A stretch of 64,000 nt of DNA. Source: Actinacidiphila bryophytorum (GTDB lineage: Bacteria > Actinomycetota > Actinomycetes > Streptomycetales > Streptomycetaceae). The DNA is taken from contig NZ_JAFFIX010000002.1 in assembly GCF_016916835.1 (NCBI RefSeq), forward strand, positions 372,001-436,000, read 5' to 3'. Position 1 is the stretch's first letter. The number at the start of each line of letters is the position of its first letter. Below the pieces are notes generated by a model. It did no database searches and was not told the origin of the DNA. It saw only the letters and a program-made list of their open reading frames with translations. Of the stretch, positions 46,247-55,576 are shown in pieces. Both the position numbers and the translations under genes were made by a program.

Positions 46247-46710
46247 GGCCCCTCTCCCTCAGGTCGAAACAGCTCCGGCACGTCCGGCCCGCCATGCGTT
46301 CCCGGCGCCACCACCTCCACGGCCGGTTCGGGCGGAGGCTCGCCGCCACCGGCGCGCCCCGACGACGGTGGGTCCGCCGGGACACCGCCACGATGGCAGC
46401 AGCGTCCGCCGGGACCGGCCCCATCCGGCGCACGTCGGGACAACAGAGCCCAACAGATGACACGGCTACGCCGATCGGCCCCCGGCCCACAGCCGCCGGT
46501 GGACGCCGCGCGGTGCGTGCGGGCCCTCGCCCGGGGCCGGACGTGGGGGCGGCCTCTTGCGGGGGCCGGTGAGCCGGGTGATCGGCCGGGTGACATGATG
46601 CGAGCCGCACCGACCTGGCCTGCGTGCCGGTCGGGGCCTACGGGTTCGCGCCCGCAGCGAGTTGGTGCCCGAGCCCGGCGCCCCTCGTCGAGACTCCCTG
46701 GGGAGGGACC
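46247..46710. other. 464-base intergenic region
   Basis: It separates the DUF2231-like gene and the sortase substrate, which diverge. It must hold both promoters. I see no RNA gene, no repeat and no convincing short gene; the open frames are high-GC shadows. The GGGAGGG site for the downstream GTG lies at 46701-46707. Confidence 0.5.
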
Positions 46711-47373
46711 GTGTTTTCCAAGCGCACCGTCACCGCTGCCGCCGTGGCAGGAACCGCTGCCGTACTGCTGGCTTCCGGCAGCGCCTATGCGTGCAGCATC
46801 GGCGACTTCACCGCGAAGGCGACGTGCGACACCAGCACGGGTGAGGCGAAGGCCGCCATCACCGTCACGGACACGGACCCCTCGGGGACGCCGGCGGACA
46901 TCACCGTACGGATCCGGATGGCCAGCGGCTTCGACGGCGAGACCGTCGGCACCGGGCACATCGACCACTTCACCGGCGGTGAGGCGACCACGACGATCCT
47001 CGTGCCCTGGATGCAGGGCTACCAGTGGAACGTCTCGGTCACGGCGGGTCCCCTCGCCGACGAGCGGCTGACCGACCTGCCGATCTCACCGGACACCGCG
47101 TGCGTCCCCGCCGACACCTCCGACTCCACCGGCGGCACCCAGACGACGACCACCCCACCCGCCCCCTCGGCGTCGCCGACCACCGCACCCGCCGTCGCGC
47201 CGGCGGCCGCCACGTCCCCCTCCTCGTCCTCGAACTCCGGGACGAGCGCACTCGCCGAGACCGGGGGCGGCAGCAGCACCGGCGTCATCACGGCGTCGGC
47301 CGCCGCGGTGATCCTCGCGGGCGGCGGCGTCCTGTTCGCCGTCCGCCGCCGCACGGCGTCCGGCCGGCACTGA
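46711..47373 (+). CDS. LAETG-anchored surface protein (class E sortase substrate)
   Basis: A 220-aa protein from a GTG at 46711 behind GGGAGGG. A signal peptide (RTVTAAAVAGTAAVLLASGSAYA) is followed by a compact domain with two cysteines, a Thr/Pro/Ser stalk near 135-175, then the sorting signal LAETGGG, a hydrophobic helix and RRRTASGRH. Sortase E cuts LAxTG between T and G and links the protein to the wall. Length and order are complete. Confidence 0.93.
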   Translation: MFSKRTVTAAAVAGTAAVLLASGSAYACSIGDFTAKATCDTSTGEAKAAITVTDTDPSGTPADITVRIRMASGFDGETVGTGHIDHFTGGEATTTILVPWMQGYQWNVSVTAGPLADERLTDLPISPDTACVPADTSDSTGGTQTTTTPPAPSASPTTAPAVAPAAATSPSSSSNSGTSALAETGGGSSTGVITASAAAVILAGGGVLFAVRRRTASGRH

Positions 47374-47384
47374 CCGCGGGCCGA

Positions 47385-47597
47385 TCAGCGTCCGGGCCGA
47401 TCCGTGAAGTCCCTGACCTCACCGGGGACAGGGGTGCGAAACCACTCCTCGGCCTCGGTCCACGCGTCTTCGTCATCGGCGCCCGGGCGCGCAGGCCCGA
47501 GGAGTTCGCTCAGTCCTTCTGGAAAGGCGCCCTCGCCGACCTGGTCATCACCATGCAGGGGCACATCGTCCCTCGGGTGTGGCAGGCTCGGGTGCAT
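47385..47597 (-). CDS. Small acidic hypothetical protein (uncertain)
   Basis: A 70-aa frame, MHPSLPHPRDDVPLHGDD to RDFTDRPGR, with high third-position GC and an acidic core (DDEDAWTEAEEWF). It shares two bases of its start with the divergent 68-aa gene. No family is recognised and no strong ribosome site is seen. It may be real or a chance frame. Confidence 0.35.
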   Translation of the reverse strand: MHPSLPHPRDDVPLHGDDQVGEGAFPEGLSELLGPARPGADDEDAWTEAEEWFRTPVPGEVRDFTDRPGR

Positions 47598-47802
47598 GAG
47601 CCAAGGTGCGGGTGGCGGAGGGTTCTTCGGGGCGGGGCAGCGGGTGGATGGTCCTGGTGTCGAGCATGCGATGGGCGGGAGCGGGACGCTCTGCGGGATT
47701 CCGGAGGAGCAAGTGGCCCGCTATCGGCATCTCTTCCGGGCGGCGGGGCCGCAGGCGTGTCCTGAATGCCGTCGGCTCGCGGAGGCGGCTTCGGCGGAGT
47801 GA
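47596..47802 (+). CDS. Small CxxC protein, conserved hypothetical
   Basis: A 68-aa protein, MSQGAGGGGFFGAGQRVDG, with HAMGGSGTLCGIPEEQVARYRHLF and QACPECRRL. The single Cys followed by a CxxC pair suggests a zinc site. Similar short proteins are common in Streptomyces, with no known role. It is read alone on its strand. Confidence 0.62.
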   Translation: MSQGAGGGGFFGAGQRVDGPGVEHAMGGSGTLCGIPEEQVARYRHLFRAAGPQACPECRRLAEAASAE

Positions 47803-47892
47803 CAACGGCGGCGGCAGGCGGCGGGGCGGGAACCGTTGCCGTGGATCCTGCGTGACATCTCTACGTGTTGTCGGCTGGTGACGAGGGGACCC

Positions 47893-48471
47893 ATGAGAGC
47901 ACGGACGATGGCGGGCGTGGCGGTAACGGCGTGTGTGGCGCTGGCAGTCGGGGCGTGCGGCCCCGACAAGTCGAAGGAGGACACGGGCAGCGCGACGGCC
48001 TCGCAGTCGTCGGGCTCCACGCCGACCGCTCTGGCGACGACGGCCACACCGTCCGCGTCCGCCACGACACCGACACCGACGCGGACGGCGTCGGCCGCGC
48101 CGACCGGCGACAAGTTCGCGCCCAGGACGACCGCGGGGGCGATCCAGCGCTACGAGGTGTTCCTGCACGCTGTCGGGCGTGAGGACATCCGCACGGTGTG
48201 CGAGGTGGCAGGACCCGCCGCCAAGCAGGCGGAGGACGAGGGGCTCGGCCCGTGCACCTCGACGTTCCTGCTCACGTTCAAGATGATCTCGCCCACGCAG
48301 AAGAAGGCGCTGCGGACCGCGACGGTCGACCCGAAGCGCGTCGTCGTACGCTCGCGGGACAAGGTCGACATCCCGGCTGCGGCGGTCAAGGCCTCCGTGA
48401 CCTTCACCGAGGACGAACTCGGGGTCTCAACCCTGGAGTACCTCAAGAACAACTGGTACATCACCGACTGA
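47893..48471 (+). CDS. Lipoprotein, conserved hypothetical
   Basis: A 192-aa lipoprotein with lipobox LAVGACG, Cys at residue 22. A Ser/Thr/Ala/Pro linker of 50 residues leads to a folded domain (AIQRYEVFLHAVGREDIRTVCEVAG, CTSTFLLTFKMIS, YLKNNWYITD) that resembles the small NTF2-like domains of actinobacterial lipoproteins. It is exported and anchored to the outer face of the membrane. The function is unknown. Confidence 0.85.
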   Translation: MRARTMAGVAVTACVALAVGACGPDKSKEDTGSATASQSSGSTPTALATTATPSASATTPTPTRTASAAPTGDKFAPRTTAGAIQRYEVFLHAVGREDIRTVCEVAGPAAKQAEDEGLGPCTSTFLLTFKMISPTQKKALRTATVDPKRVVVRSRDKVDIPAAAVKASVTFTEDELGVSTLEYLKNNWYITD

Positions 48472-48535
48472 GCCGCCCACGCCGAAGGGCGCCGCGTGGC
48501 GCCGGATGGCGCGGGACCGGCCCCGGGCCTAGGGT

Positions 48536-49621
48536 GTGCCGGTGATCTTCAAGAGGAAGCTGCGGACTTCGCACCTGGCCGCCACCGTGTCCGAGCTGGA
48601 GGAGGCGGTCGCCGCCCGCGACGGCGACCGCACCGAGCGGGCCTTCGCTGCGATGGTGAACAGCGTGCAGTCGGCGCCGGACGCCGAACGCATAGCGGCG
48701 GGACCGCGGTTGGCGGCGCTGCTCCCGGCCTTCCCGCCCACCGGGCCGCGGCCCATGCTGGCGATGGCGGCCGGATTCTGCGTCGAGCGCGGGGCCGACC
48801 CGCTGGCCTGCGCCGAGCCGATCCTCGGCGAAGTCCGCCGGGACCTGGTCGACGCCCTGGAGTTCGCCCGCCGCTGGACGGAAACGGGCGGGGACGGGGA
48901 CGAACTGCCCGAGCCGGACGAGAAGATCATCGACGACGCGCTGCCGGCCCGCCTCGGCAGCGACGCGTACGAGGCCCGGCGGCTGGCCCTGGCCTGGTGC
49001 GCCCTCCAGGAGTGGCAGCCGCCCGCGCTGGCGGTGCTGTGCCGCAGCGCCGAGGTCCGCCGACGGTACGCGGCCGCGCTCCTGCCCGCCTGCCGCGAAC
49101 TGGCGGACCTGGACCGGCACGACCTGAAGTGCCTGGCCTACGCGCTGGCGGTGCTGGACGACGAGCCCCTGGTGGTGCTGCACCGGCCCACCGGCACCGG
49201 GTTCGAGGTGCGGATCGGCGGCATCGGGGACAACTTCCAGCTGCACACGCTGCTCGCGCACGTTCTGGTCGGCGGCGGCCACGTACCGGGCACTGCACCG
49301 TCGGCCGAGAGCGTACGGCTGGCCGCGGACCCCGAGCCCGCCCGCGGACGCACCGACGTCGTCGCGACCGGCACGTTCGAACTCCTCACCCCGGACGGCG
49401 GACGGATCTGGAACGAAGGCCTGCCCGACGACATCCCCGTGGTGGAAGGGCGCCGCCTGCTGGTGCTCGACACACCGGCGTACGAGCGCAGTTGGAACGC
49501 CGACCGCTTCTTCCCGCACCTCCCGGGCAGCGCCGAGCTGGCCCGCGTCCTGCCCGCGGACGAGGCCAGGACCTGGTACGCCCGCACGTCACAGGGCAGC
49601 GGGAGCCTCCCGCCGGCCTGA
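48536..49621 (+). CDS. Conserved hypothetical protein, 361 aa
   Basis: Read from a GTG at 48536 (VPVIFKRKLRTSHLAATVSEL). The first half is helical and repeat-like; the second half has beta-rich segments (EPLVVLHRPTGTGFEVRIGGI, LHTLLAHVLVGGGHVPG, TGTFELLTPDGGRIWNEG). No signal, membrane helix or catalytic motif is visible. I do not recognise the family. It lies 64 bases after the lipoprotein gene and may be co-transcribed with it. Confidence 0.78.
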   Translation: MPVIFKRKLRTSHLAATVSELEEAVAARDGDRTERAFAAMVNSVQSAPDAERIAAGPRLAALLPAFPPTGPRPMLAMAAGFCVERGADPLACAEPILGEVRRDLVDALEFARRWTETGGDGDELPEPDEKIIDDALPARLGSDAYEARRLALAWCALQEWQPPALAVLCRSAEVRRRYAAALLPACRELADLDRHDLKCLAYALAVLDDEPLVVLHRPTGTGFEVRIGGIGDNFQLHTLLAHVLVGGGHVPGTAPSAESVRLAADPEPARGRTDVVATGTFELLTPDGGRIWNEGLPDDIPVVEGRRLLVLDTPAYERSWNADRFFPHLPGSAELARVLPADEARTWYARTSQGSGSLPPA

Positions 49622-49641
49622 TCCGCCGGACAGCGGAAGGC

Positions 49642-49995
49642 TCAGGCGGGTTCCCAGAGTTCGATCCTGTTGCCCTCGGGGTCGGTGACCCAGCCGAAGC
49701 GGCCGACGCCCGCCATGTCCTGCGTCTGCTCGGCCACGTCCGCTCCCCTGGCGCGCAGTTGTACGAGCATCGCGTCCAGGTCGCGCACCCGGAAGTTGAG
49801 CATGCTCTGCTGGTCGCGGGACCCGAGGTAGTCGGTGCCGGACTCGAAGGCCGCGAAGACCGTCGGCCCGGCCTCCGGCTGCCACAGGCCGTTCTCGTCG
49901 GCGTCCAGACCCAGGCATTCGCGATACCAGGCGCCCAGGGCCGACGGGTCCGCGGCCCGCAGGAAGTAGCCGCCGATTCCGAGTACACGTTCCAT
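49642..49995 (-). CDS. VOC-family (glyoxalase-like) protein
   Basis: A 117-aa protein, MERVLGIGGYFLRAADPSALGAWYRECLG, one VOC module with two beta-alpha-beta-beta-beta halves; the C-terminus GWVTDPEGNRIELWEP is the family signature, with the metal-binding Glu. Proteins of this size act as dimers in isomerase, dioxygenase or resistance roles; the substrate cannot be told. It faces the 361-aa gene tail to tail with 20 bases between them. Confidence 0.9.
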   Translation of the reverse strand: MERVLGIGGYFLRAADPSALGAWYRECLGLDADENGLWQPEAGPTVFAAFESGTDYLGSRDQQSMLNFRVRDLDAMLVQLRARGADVAEQTQDMAGVGRFGWVTDPEGNRIELWEPA

Positions 49996-50109
49996 GCGGC
50001 CATCGTGCCGACCGATTGCCCGCGGCGCGACCGATGAGTTCTGCCGCGGCGGGGAGTCCGCATTTCCGGAACGGAAACGAGGAGACACCCGAGACACGCC
50101 GGAGGCGTC

Positions 50110-50808
50110 ATGTCCGATGCTCGCAGCAGTGCACTGCCGACCGTTGTCGATGCCGCCGTGTGGCGGGAGAAGCTGGACGCCCTGCGGGTGCGGGAGAAGG
50201 CGGCCACCCGGGAGCTGGACGGCATCGCCGCGGAGCGGCGGCGGTTGCCGATGGTCGAGATGCCGGACTACGTGCTGGAGGGGGAGGACGGGCCGGTGCG
50301 GCTCGCCGAGGTCTTCGGGGGGCACCCGCAGTTGATCGTCTACAGCCACATGTGGCGGGACGGGGCCGAGTGGCAGTGCGGGGGGTGTACGGGGTTCACG
50401 TCGCAGTTCACACGGCTGGCGGGGCTGGAGAAGTTCGACGCGCGGTTCGTGGTCGTCACGCAGGGGGAGATCGGGGAGGCGCTCGCGTACCGGCGCAAGG
50501 TGGGGAACCAGATGGCCTGGTACTCGACGGCGAACAGCTCGTTCGGCGCCGACGTGGGCGCTCCGCCCGACGGCGGCTTCGCCGTCAACGTCTTCCTGCG
50601 CGACGGGGACACCGTCTACCGCACCTGGCACACCGACGGGCGCGGCACCGAGCAGTTGAGCCATCTCTTCGGGCTGGTCGACCTGCTTCCGTACGGCCGC
50701 CAGGAGGAGTGGCAGGACTCGCCCGAGGGGTGGCCGCAGTCGCCGACGTACAGCAGGTGGGCGTCGTCGCAGGAGATCGCGGCTGCGTACGGGGAGGGTG
50801 CTCGCTAG
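50110..50808 (+). CDS. DUF899 thioredoxin-like protein
   Basis: A 232-aa protein, MSDARSSALPTVVDAAVWREK, with the DUF899 pattern REKAATRELDGIAAERRRLPMVE, then LIVYSHMWRDGAEWQCGGCTGFTSQ, a thioredoxin-like core with CGGC. VGNQMAWYSTANSSFGADVG and VFLRDGDTVYRTWHTDGRGTEQL follow. The two Cys suggest a redox function, not shown experimentally here. The stop lies inside the first unit of a 13-bp tandem repeat. Confidence 0.88.
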   Translation: MSDARSSALPTVVDAAVWREKLDALRVREKAATRELDGIAAERRRLPMVEMPDYVLEGEDGPVRLAEVFGGHPQLIVYSHMWRDGAEWQCGGCTGFTSQFTRLAGLEKFDARFVVVTQGEIGEALAYRRKVGNQMAWYSTANSSFGADVGAPPDGGFAVNVFLRDGDTVYRTWHTDGRGTEQLSHLFGLVDLLPYGRQEEWQDSPEGWPQSPTYSRWASSQEIAAAYGEGAR

Positions 50809-50864
50809 GTTCTCTGGCTGGGATCTCTCGCCAGGTTCGCTCGCTGGGGTCTCTCGCTAGGGTC
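50800..50864. repeat. Five tandem 13-bp repeats
   Basis: Five imperfect 13-bp units without gaps, type TCTCGCTAGGGTC: 50800-50812, 50813-50825, 50826-50838, 50839-50851 and 50852-50864. The array covers the DUF899 stop codon and ends six bases before the DinB ATG, so it replaces the expected spacer and ribosome site. Confidence 0.88.
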
Positions 50865-50870
50865 TGCGGC

Positions 50871-51422
50871 ATGACTGAGACCATCGCGGAAGCCTGGCCG
50901 GAACCGCCGCTCGCCGGTACGGAGGCCGAGGCCGTCATCGGCGCGCTCGAACGGCAGCGGGCCACTCTGGCCTGGAAGTGCTCGGGGCTGGACGCCGAAG
51001 GGATGCGGGCCACGGTCGGTGCCTCCACCGTCACGCTGGGTGGACTGCTCAAGCACCTGGCGCACGTGGAGGACAGCCACTTCGCGCGGCTGTGGCTGGC
51101 CTCCCCGGTCGGTGCGCCCTGGGACGCGGTCGACTGGGAGAGCGACCCCGACTGGGACTACCGGTCCGCCGCCCAGGACTCCCCCGAGCAACTGCTCGCG
51201 CTCTGGCGGGAGTCGGTGGCCCGGTCGCGTGCCGTCGTGGACGGCGCGCTGAGCACGGGCGGTCTGGAGCAGCTCGGCGCGTACGCCACGCGCAGCGGCG
51301 AGCACCCCAACCTGCGCCGGATCCTGCTGGACCTGGTGGAGGAGTACGCCCGGCACGCCGGTCACGCCGACCTCATCCGCGAGTCCGTCGACGGCCTCAC
51401 CGGCGAGGACCCGGAAACGTAA
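50871..51422 (+). CDS. DinB-family protein
   Basis: A 183-aa protein, [21 protein letters not shown]. The DinB four-helix pattern is clear: [21 protein letters not shown] with the first metal-ligand His, and [27 protein letters not shown] with the last two. Such DUF664/DinB proteins include thiol-dependent transferases (for example mycothiol-linked). No ribosome site precedes the ATG, because the tandem repeat ends there. Confidence 0.9.
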   Translation: MTETIAEAWPEPPLAGTEAEAVIGALERQRATLAWKCSGLDAEGMRATVGASTVTLGGLLKHLAHVEDSHFARLWLASPVGAPWDAVDWESDPDWDYRSAAQDSPEQLLALWRESVARSRAVVDGALSTGGLEQLGAYATRSGEHPNLRRILLDLVEEYARHAGHADLIRESVDGLTGEDPET

Positions 51423-51492
51423 CCCGGGGAGCGTGCTCTGCCGTCGGCGAATCGGCGGCTCGTCGGGCCGCCACCCGTGCTTGGCTGGGGCG

Positions 51493-52482
51493 ATGGAGAC
51501 CTTGGTACTGGGCGGGACGGCATGGTTGGGCCGCGAGGTGTCGCGGCAGGCGGTGGAGCGCGGGCATCGGGTGACCTGCCTGGCCCGCGGCGAGAGCGGC
51601 GGCGTGGCCGAGGGCGCGTCGCTGGTCGTCGCGGACCGGCGCGACGGAGCGGCGGCATACGGGAGCCTGGCCGGGCGGGACTGGGACGCCGTGGTCGAGG
51701 TGTCGTGGCAACCCGGCTTCGTACGGGGGGCGTTGGCCGCGCTCGGGGAGCGGACGGGCCACTGGTCGTACGTCTCCTCGGTCAGCGCGTACGCCTCGCA
51801 CGCCCAGCCAGACGCGGACGAGTCGGCGGAACTGCTCCCGGCGATCGGGCGCGACGAGGTCGAGCGCGAGGAGTACGGGGAGGCCAAGGTGGCCTGCGAG
51901 CAGGCCTCGGCGGCCGCGGTGGGCGACCGGCTCCTCGTCGCGCGAGCCGGCCTGATCGGCGGTCCCGGCGACCACACCGGGCGCACCGGCTACTGGGTCG
52001 CCCGGGCGGCACGCGAACCGCTGGCGCCGATGCTGGTGCCCGCGCCGCTCGGCATCACCACGCAGGCGGTCGACGTACGCGACCTCGCCGCGTGGCTGCT
52101 GGACTGCGCCGAGAAGGGCACCACCGGGACGTACGACGCGGTCGGCCCGGTCGTTCCCTTCGCCGAGTGGGTGGCGCTGTCCCGGGAGGTCGGCGGGCAC
52201 ACCGGGCCTGTGGTGGAGGCAGGCGCGGACTGGCTGCTGGAGCGGGAGGTGGGGCAGTTCATGGGTCCCGAGTCGCTGGCGATGTGGATGTCCGACCCGG
52301 ACTGGGCGGGCTTCAGCGCCCGCAGCGGCGCCGCCGCCGCAGCGGCCGGGCTGCGCCACCGGCCGCGGGCGGAAATGCTGGCGGACACGCTGCGCTGGGA
52401 GCGTACGGAAGGGCTCGACCGGCCGCGCAGGGCGGGGCTCAGCGGTGAGCGGGAGCGGGAACTGCTGGCGGCGCTGGGGTAG
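51493..52482 (+). CDS. NAD-dependent epimerase/reductase-like protein
   Basis: A 329-aa extended short-chain dehydrogenase-like protein. The cofactor site is [32 protein letters not shown] and [10 protein letters not shown] provide the Ser and Tyr/Lys positions (YGEAK). Its length and the C-terminal domain fit epimerase-like reductases; the substrate is not deducible. It reads from an ATG at 51493, 70 bases after the DinB gene, possibly co-transcribed. Confidence 0.87.
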   Translation: METLVLGGTAWLGREVSRQAVERGHRVTCLARGESGGVAEGASLVVADRRDGAAAYGSLAGRDWDAVVEVSWQPGFVRGALAALGERTGHWSYVSSVSAYASHAQPDADESAELLPAIGRDEVEREEYGEAKVACEQASAAAVGDRLLVARAGLIGGPGDHTGRTGYWVARAAREPLAPMLVPAPLGITTQAVDVRDLAAWLLDCAEKGTTGTYDAVGPVVPFAEWVALSREVGGHTGPVVEAGADWLLEREVGQFMGPESLAMWMSDPDWAGFSARSGAAAAAAGLRHRPRAEMLADTLRWERTEGLDRPRRAGLSGERERELLAALG

Positions 52483-52708
52483 TTCGCGCCGCATCCTGCC
52501 GCGGTCAGAAGAGGACCGCGCCCTGGGCCGGGACGGGTGGGGCGGCCTCCGCGGCCGGCTCGCGGTCGTGGCCGCCCCGGACGCCGGCGGACGCAGCCAC
52601 GGGTACGTCGCCGGCGAGGATGGGACAGTCGCCGCCCCAAGGATTCGCTGACCTGCGACGGAGTCCGGCTCAGGCGTGCCCGGCTCGGCAAGGGGGTGGC
52701 ACAGGTGG

Positions 52709-54112
52709 TCAGCCGAAGGAGCCGCCGCCGGGGTCGCTGAAGCCGCCGCCTGCGTCGCCGCTCGTGCCGCCGAAGTCGCCAGGGTCGAAGTCGGAGCCGG
52801 TGTAGTCGCCGCCCTCGGGGGCGGGGGTGCCGTCGCCGGGGTAGACGTCGCCGTAGGCGTAACCGGGGCCGAAGAGGGAGCCGCCGAGGAGGGTGCCGGC
52901 CAGGAGGCCGGGGAGGAGGCCGCCGCCGAAGTAGCCGCCGGCGTAAGGGGCGTAGGCCGGGCCGGCGTTCCAGTAGGGCTGCGGGCCGCGGGCGGTGTCG
53001 ACGGTGCGGGTCAGCGGGGCCTCGCCGTCGGCGATACGGGCCGCGTCGGCGGCGCAGGCGGGGACGTCGCGGGGGGTGCCGCCGGGCGGGGTCCAGGAGA
53101 CGTCGCGTACCGAGGGGCCGTGCCGGGGGTCGAAGAAGCAGGGGGGACGGCGTTCCGGGAGGGGCTTGCCGCTGCGGCGGGCGTCCAGCGTCGCGAGGGC
53201 GAAGCGGCCCTCCTCCAGGGTGCGGGTGACGGGTTCGACCTCCTCGGGGCGGCGGGCCGCGGCCAGCAGCGCCTTGGCGCGCTCGTACGCGTCGAGGCCC
53301 TGGGCGTAGTCGCCGCGCATGGCGTCGTCGGAGGCGGGGTCGTCGGGGCGGAAGGCCAGCCGGTCCAGCTCCTCGCCGTACGCGGTGATGTCCTCGTCGA
53401 CGGCCGTACGCAGCTGCCGCAGCCGGTCGCGCTGCTGCTCCTCGCGCGCCTTGCGGCGCCTGCGCAGCAGCAGCCAGCCGCCGGCGAGCACGGCGGCCAG
53501 GATCGCGCCCGCGACGATGAAGCCGGTGCCGTCGATGCCCCCGCTGTGGCTCTTCCAGGAGTCGGGGCCGACACCCTTAACCTGCGGGATGGCGCCGTTG
53601 ACGAAGCTGTCCAGCTCGGCGGAGGTGTTGCCGTCGGAGGACCGCAGGACCTGGCCGACCAGGTTGTCGACCGCCTGGGGCGACATGACCTGCGGGTCGG
53701 CGCCCGCGACGAAGTTGCCGCCGAGGTGGACGCCGTACAGGCCGGTGACGCCGGTCGCGGAACGCAGGTCCTGCAGCACGGTCTGCGCGGGGAACTCCGG
53801 GGCGGCCGGCAGTACGGCCACGAAGACCGGTTTGTTCGCGGACTTGATCCGGTCCGCGAGGGACGTCGCCTGACTCGGTGTCAGCTGGTCGGACACGCGC
53901 GGGTCGACGTAGACCGGACCCTTCCTGAGCTGCTTGGCCACGGCGTCGATCGCGCTCTCGGAGCGCGCGGGCGGCGCGAAGACCACGCCGGCGGCGGTCA
54001 CGGCCGCGACGGCGGTGGCGACGCCGGTGACGGCCGCGACGGCGGCCAGCAGCAGAGCGGCACCCCGCAGGAGAAGCCGTCGGGGACCGCCCCGACCAGG
54101 ACCGTTGCGCAT
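52709..54112 (-). CDS. Membrane protein with TPM-like external domain and Gly-rich end
   Basis: A 467-aa protein. N-terminal hydrophobic helix (LLLRGAALLLAAVAAVTGVA), an external domain of about 170 residues (DAVAKQLRKGPVYVDPRVSDQL, ADRIKSANKPVFVAVLP) reminiscent of TPM-type domains, a second helix near 205-225, then a cytoplasmic helical region with RRRRKAREEQQRDRLRQL, and a Gly/Pro/Tyr-rich tail ending GGGSFG. The function is unknown. Topology is out-in, with both termini inside. Confidence 0.8.
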   Translation of the reverse strand: MRNGPGRGGPRRLLLRGAALLLAAVAAVTGVATAVAAVTAAGVVFAPPARSESAIDAVAKQLRKGPVYVDPRVSDQLTPSQATSLADRIKSANKPVFVAVLPAAPEFPAQTVLQDLRSATGVTGLYGVHLGGNFVAGADPQVMSPQAVDNLVGQVLRSSDGNTSAELDSFVNGAIPQVKGVGPDSWKSHSGGIDGTGFIVAGAILAAVLAGGWLLLRRRRKAREEQQRDRLRQLRTAVDEDITAYGEELDRLAFRPDDPASDDAMRGDYAQGLDAYERAKALLAAARRPEEVEPVTRTLEEGRFALATLDARRSGKPLPERRPPCFFDPRHGPSVRDVSWTPPGGTPRDVPACAADAARIADGEAPLTRTVDTARGPQPYWNAGPAYAPYAGGYFGGGLLPGLLAGTLLGGSLFGPGYAYGDVYPGDGTPAPEGGDYTGSDFDPGDFGGTSGDAGGGFSDPGGGSFG

Positions 54113-54352
54113 GCTCGCACCTCTCCTTGCTGCTGCCCCGCTCAGCCTCTTACCACCCGATACCAGAACATTACTGGACGAGTAGGACAGCGAATCGTTG
54201 GCGGGGTGCCGCGCTCGGCGCGTCCTCCACGGTCGCGGTCCGGCCGCTACGGTCCGGGCGGGGCGGCCGGGGCCGGGGGCCGGGGGACGCGGCTGGCGGT
54301 CGGGCTGACCGAGGCGGCGGGCGGGCGCGGCGTCGGCCTGTCGCGAGCCGAA

Positions 54353-54384
54353 CCCCCTGACCGGGGTCGCCGCAGGTCAGGGGG
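54353..54384. promoter_or_regulatory. Perfect hairpin before the macro-domain gene
   Basis: CCCCCTGACC at 54353-54362 and its exact complement at 54375-54384, with a 12-base loop, 32 bases before the ATG at 54417. The region lies between two divergent genes, so a terminator is unlikely. An operator or a 5' leader structure is more plausible. The arms resemble the CTGACCTGCGG arm of repeat copy C. Confidence 0.6.
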
Positions 54385-54416
54385 CGTTGTCAGTGGGGGC
54401 GGATACGTTGGCGGGC

Positions 54417-54914
54417 ATGGGGGAGAACACGAGTACGGGGATCGAGTACGTGCGCGGGGACGCGACGACGCCCTTGGGCAAGGGGCCGAAGGTGATCGCG
54501 CACGTGTGCAACGACCTGGGCGGCTGGGGCAAGGGGTTCGTGCTCGCGGTCTCCCGGCGGTGGGCGGAGCCGGAGGCCGCGTACCGGCGGTGGCACCGGG
54601 AGCGGGCGGGGAACGACTTCGGGCTGGGCGCCGTGCAGGTCGTACGGGTAGGGCCGCTGCTGTGGGTCGCCAACATGATCGGGCAGCACGGGATACGCAC
54701 CGGCAGCAAGGGGGTGCCGGTGCGGTACGAGGCGATCGACACCGCCCTGGCGTCCCTGGCGGTACGGGCCGCCGAGCTGGAGGCGTCGGTGCACATGCCG
54801 CGGATCGGCTGCGGCCTGGCGGGCGGGAAATGGGAGCGCGTCGAGCCGCTGGTCGCCGCGCGGCTGGTCGGGGCCGACGTGCCCATACGGGTCACCGTCT
54901 ACGACCACGACTGA
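54417..54914 (+). CDS. Macro-domain protein
   Basis: A 165-aa protein, MGENTSTGIEYVRGDATTPLG. Macro-domain features: YVRGDATTPLGKGPKVIAHVCND (adenine-ring and loop 1 region), GWGKGFVLAVSRRW, and VHMPRIGCGLAGGKWERV (loop 2). Such domains bind ADP-ribose or remove it. The gene diverges from the membrane-protein gene and has a hairpin upstream. Upstream in-frame TTG/GTG starts (54387, 54393) are possible. Confidence 0.9.
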   Translation: MGENTSTGIEYVRGDATTPLGKGPKVIAHVCNDLGGWGKGFVLAVSRRWAEPEAAYRRWHRERAGNDFGLGAVQVVRVGPLLWVANMIGQHGIRTGSKGVPVRYEAIDTALASLAVRAAELEASVHMPRIGCGLAGGKWERVEPLVAARLVGADVPIRVTVYDHD

Positions 54915-54957
54915 GGGGACGCCGCCGGTGCCGTAACCGCCGTGCGCCGGGCGAGGC

Positions 54958-55569
54958 TCAGACCCCGGGGCCTGAGGCCCGCAGCTCGGCCAGGTGCCGT
55001 ACGAGCATGTCCCGCGCCTGCTCGGGGCTCAACCGCGGGGGCCGGGCGAGCAGTTGCAGCACCATGCCGTCGAGCAGGGCGTGCAGCCCGGCGGTCTCCG
55101 CGGCCCGGGTGCGGCCGGCGCCGAGCGCGCCCAGCTCCTCCAGGGCGGCGACGGCGCTCTCGACGGCGCCGCGGATCAGGTCGTCGACCTGGGTGCGGCG
55201 CTCGGCGGCGGCGGGGTCGCGGTGCGCGAGGGTCACCAGGGCGAACCAGGCCTCGGACTCCAGCCGGCGTTCGTCGTCCAGCGGCAGGAACTGCTCCAGG
55301 TGGTCCTGCACCAGCTGCGGGGTCAGGGCGCCCGCGGCGGCGTTGGCGTCGCCGATGCGCCGGCGTACCGACTCCACGACGAAGTCGATGGCGAAGAGGA
55401 CCATCGTCGTCTTGTCCGGGAAGTAGTGGCGCAGGGCGCCCGCGGACCAGGCCGACTCCTCGGCCACCGAGCGGACGGTCACCGCGTCGAAGCCGTCGCG
55501 CAGCGCCACGCGCCACAGGGCCACGGCCAGCTCGGCGCGGCGGCCCTCGTGGTCCACGACTTTCGGCAC
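54958..55569 (-). CDS. TetR-family repressor
   Basis: A 203-aa regulator. The HTH is FDAVTVRSVAEESAWSAGALRHYFPDK near residue 33-60, followed by an all-helical ligand-binding domain. I choose the GTG at 55567-55569 because the GTG at 55587 lies inside a palindromic operator. The gene diverges from a 65-aa membrane protein; both promoters and two operators fall between them, so it should repress both itself and that gene and release on ligand binding. Confidence 0.92.
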   Translation of the reverse strand: MPKVVDHEGRRAELAVALWRVALRDGFDAVTVRSVAEESAWSAGALRHYFPDKTTMVLFAIDFVVESVRRRIGDANAAAGALTPQLVQDHLEQFLPLDDERRLESEAWFALVTLAHRDPAAAERRTQVDDLIRGAVESAVAALEELGALGAGRTRAAETAGLHALLDGMVLQLLARPPRLSPEQARDMLVRHLAELRASGPGV

Positions 55570-55576
55570 CAGGCCA

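Noticed and set aside
44166..46610. 814-aa minus-strand frame over the NuoF-like gene
   Set aside because: Antisense shadow; the plus strand has clear FMN and iron-sulfur motifs.
50800..50864. Possible CRISPR array
   Set aside because: Units of 13 bp abut with no spacers; the same holds for the 15-bp units at 60044-60118. No cas genes are present.
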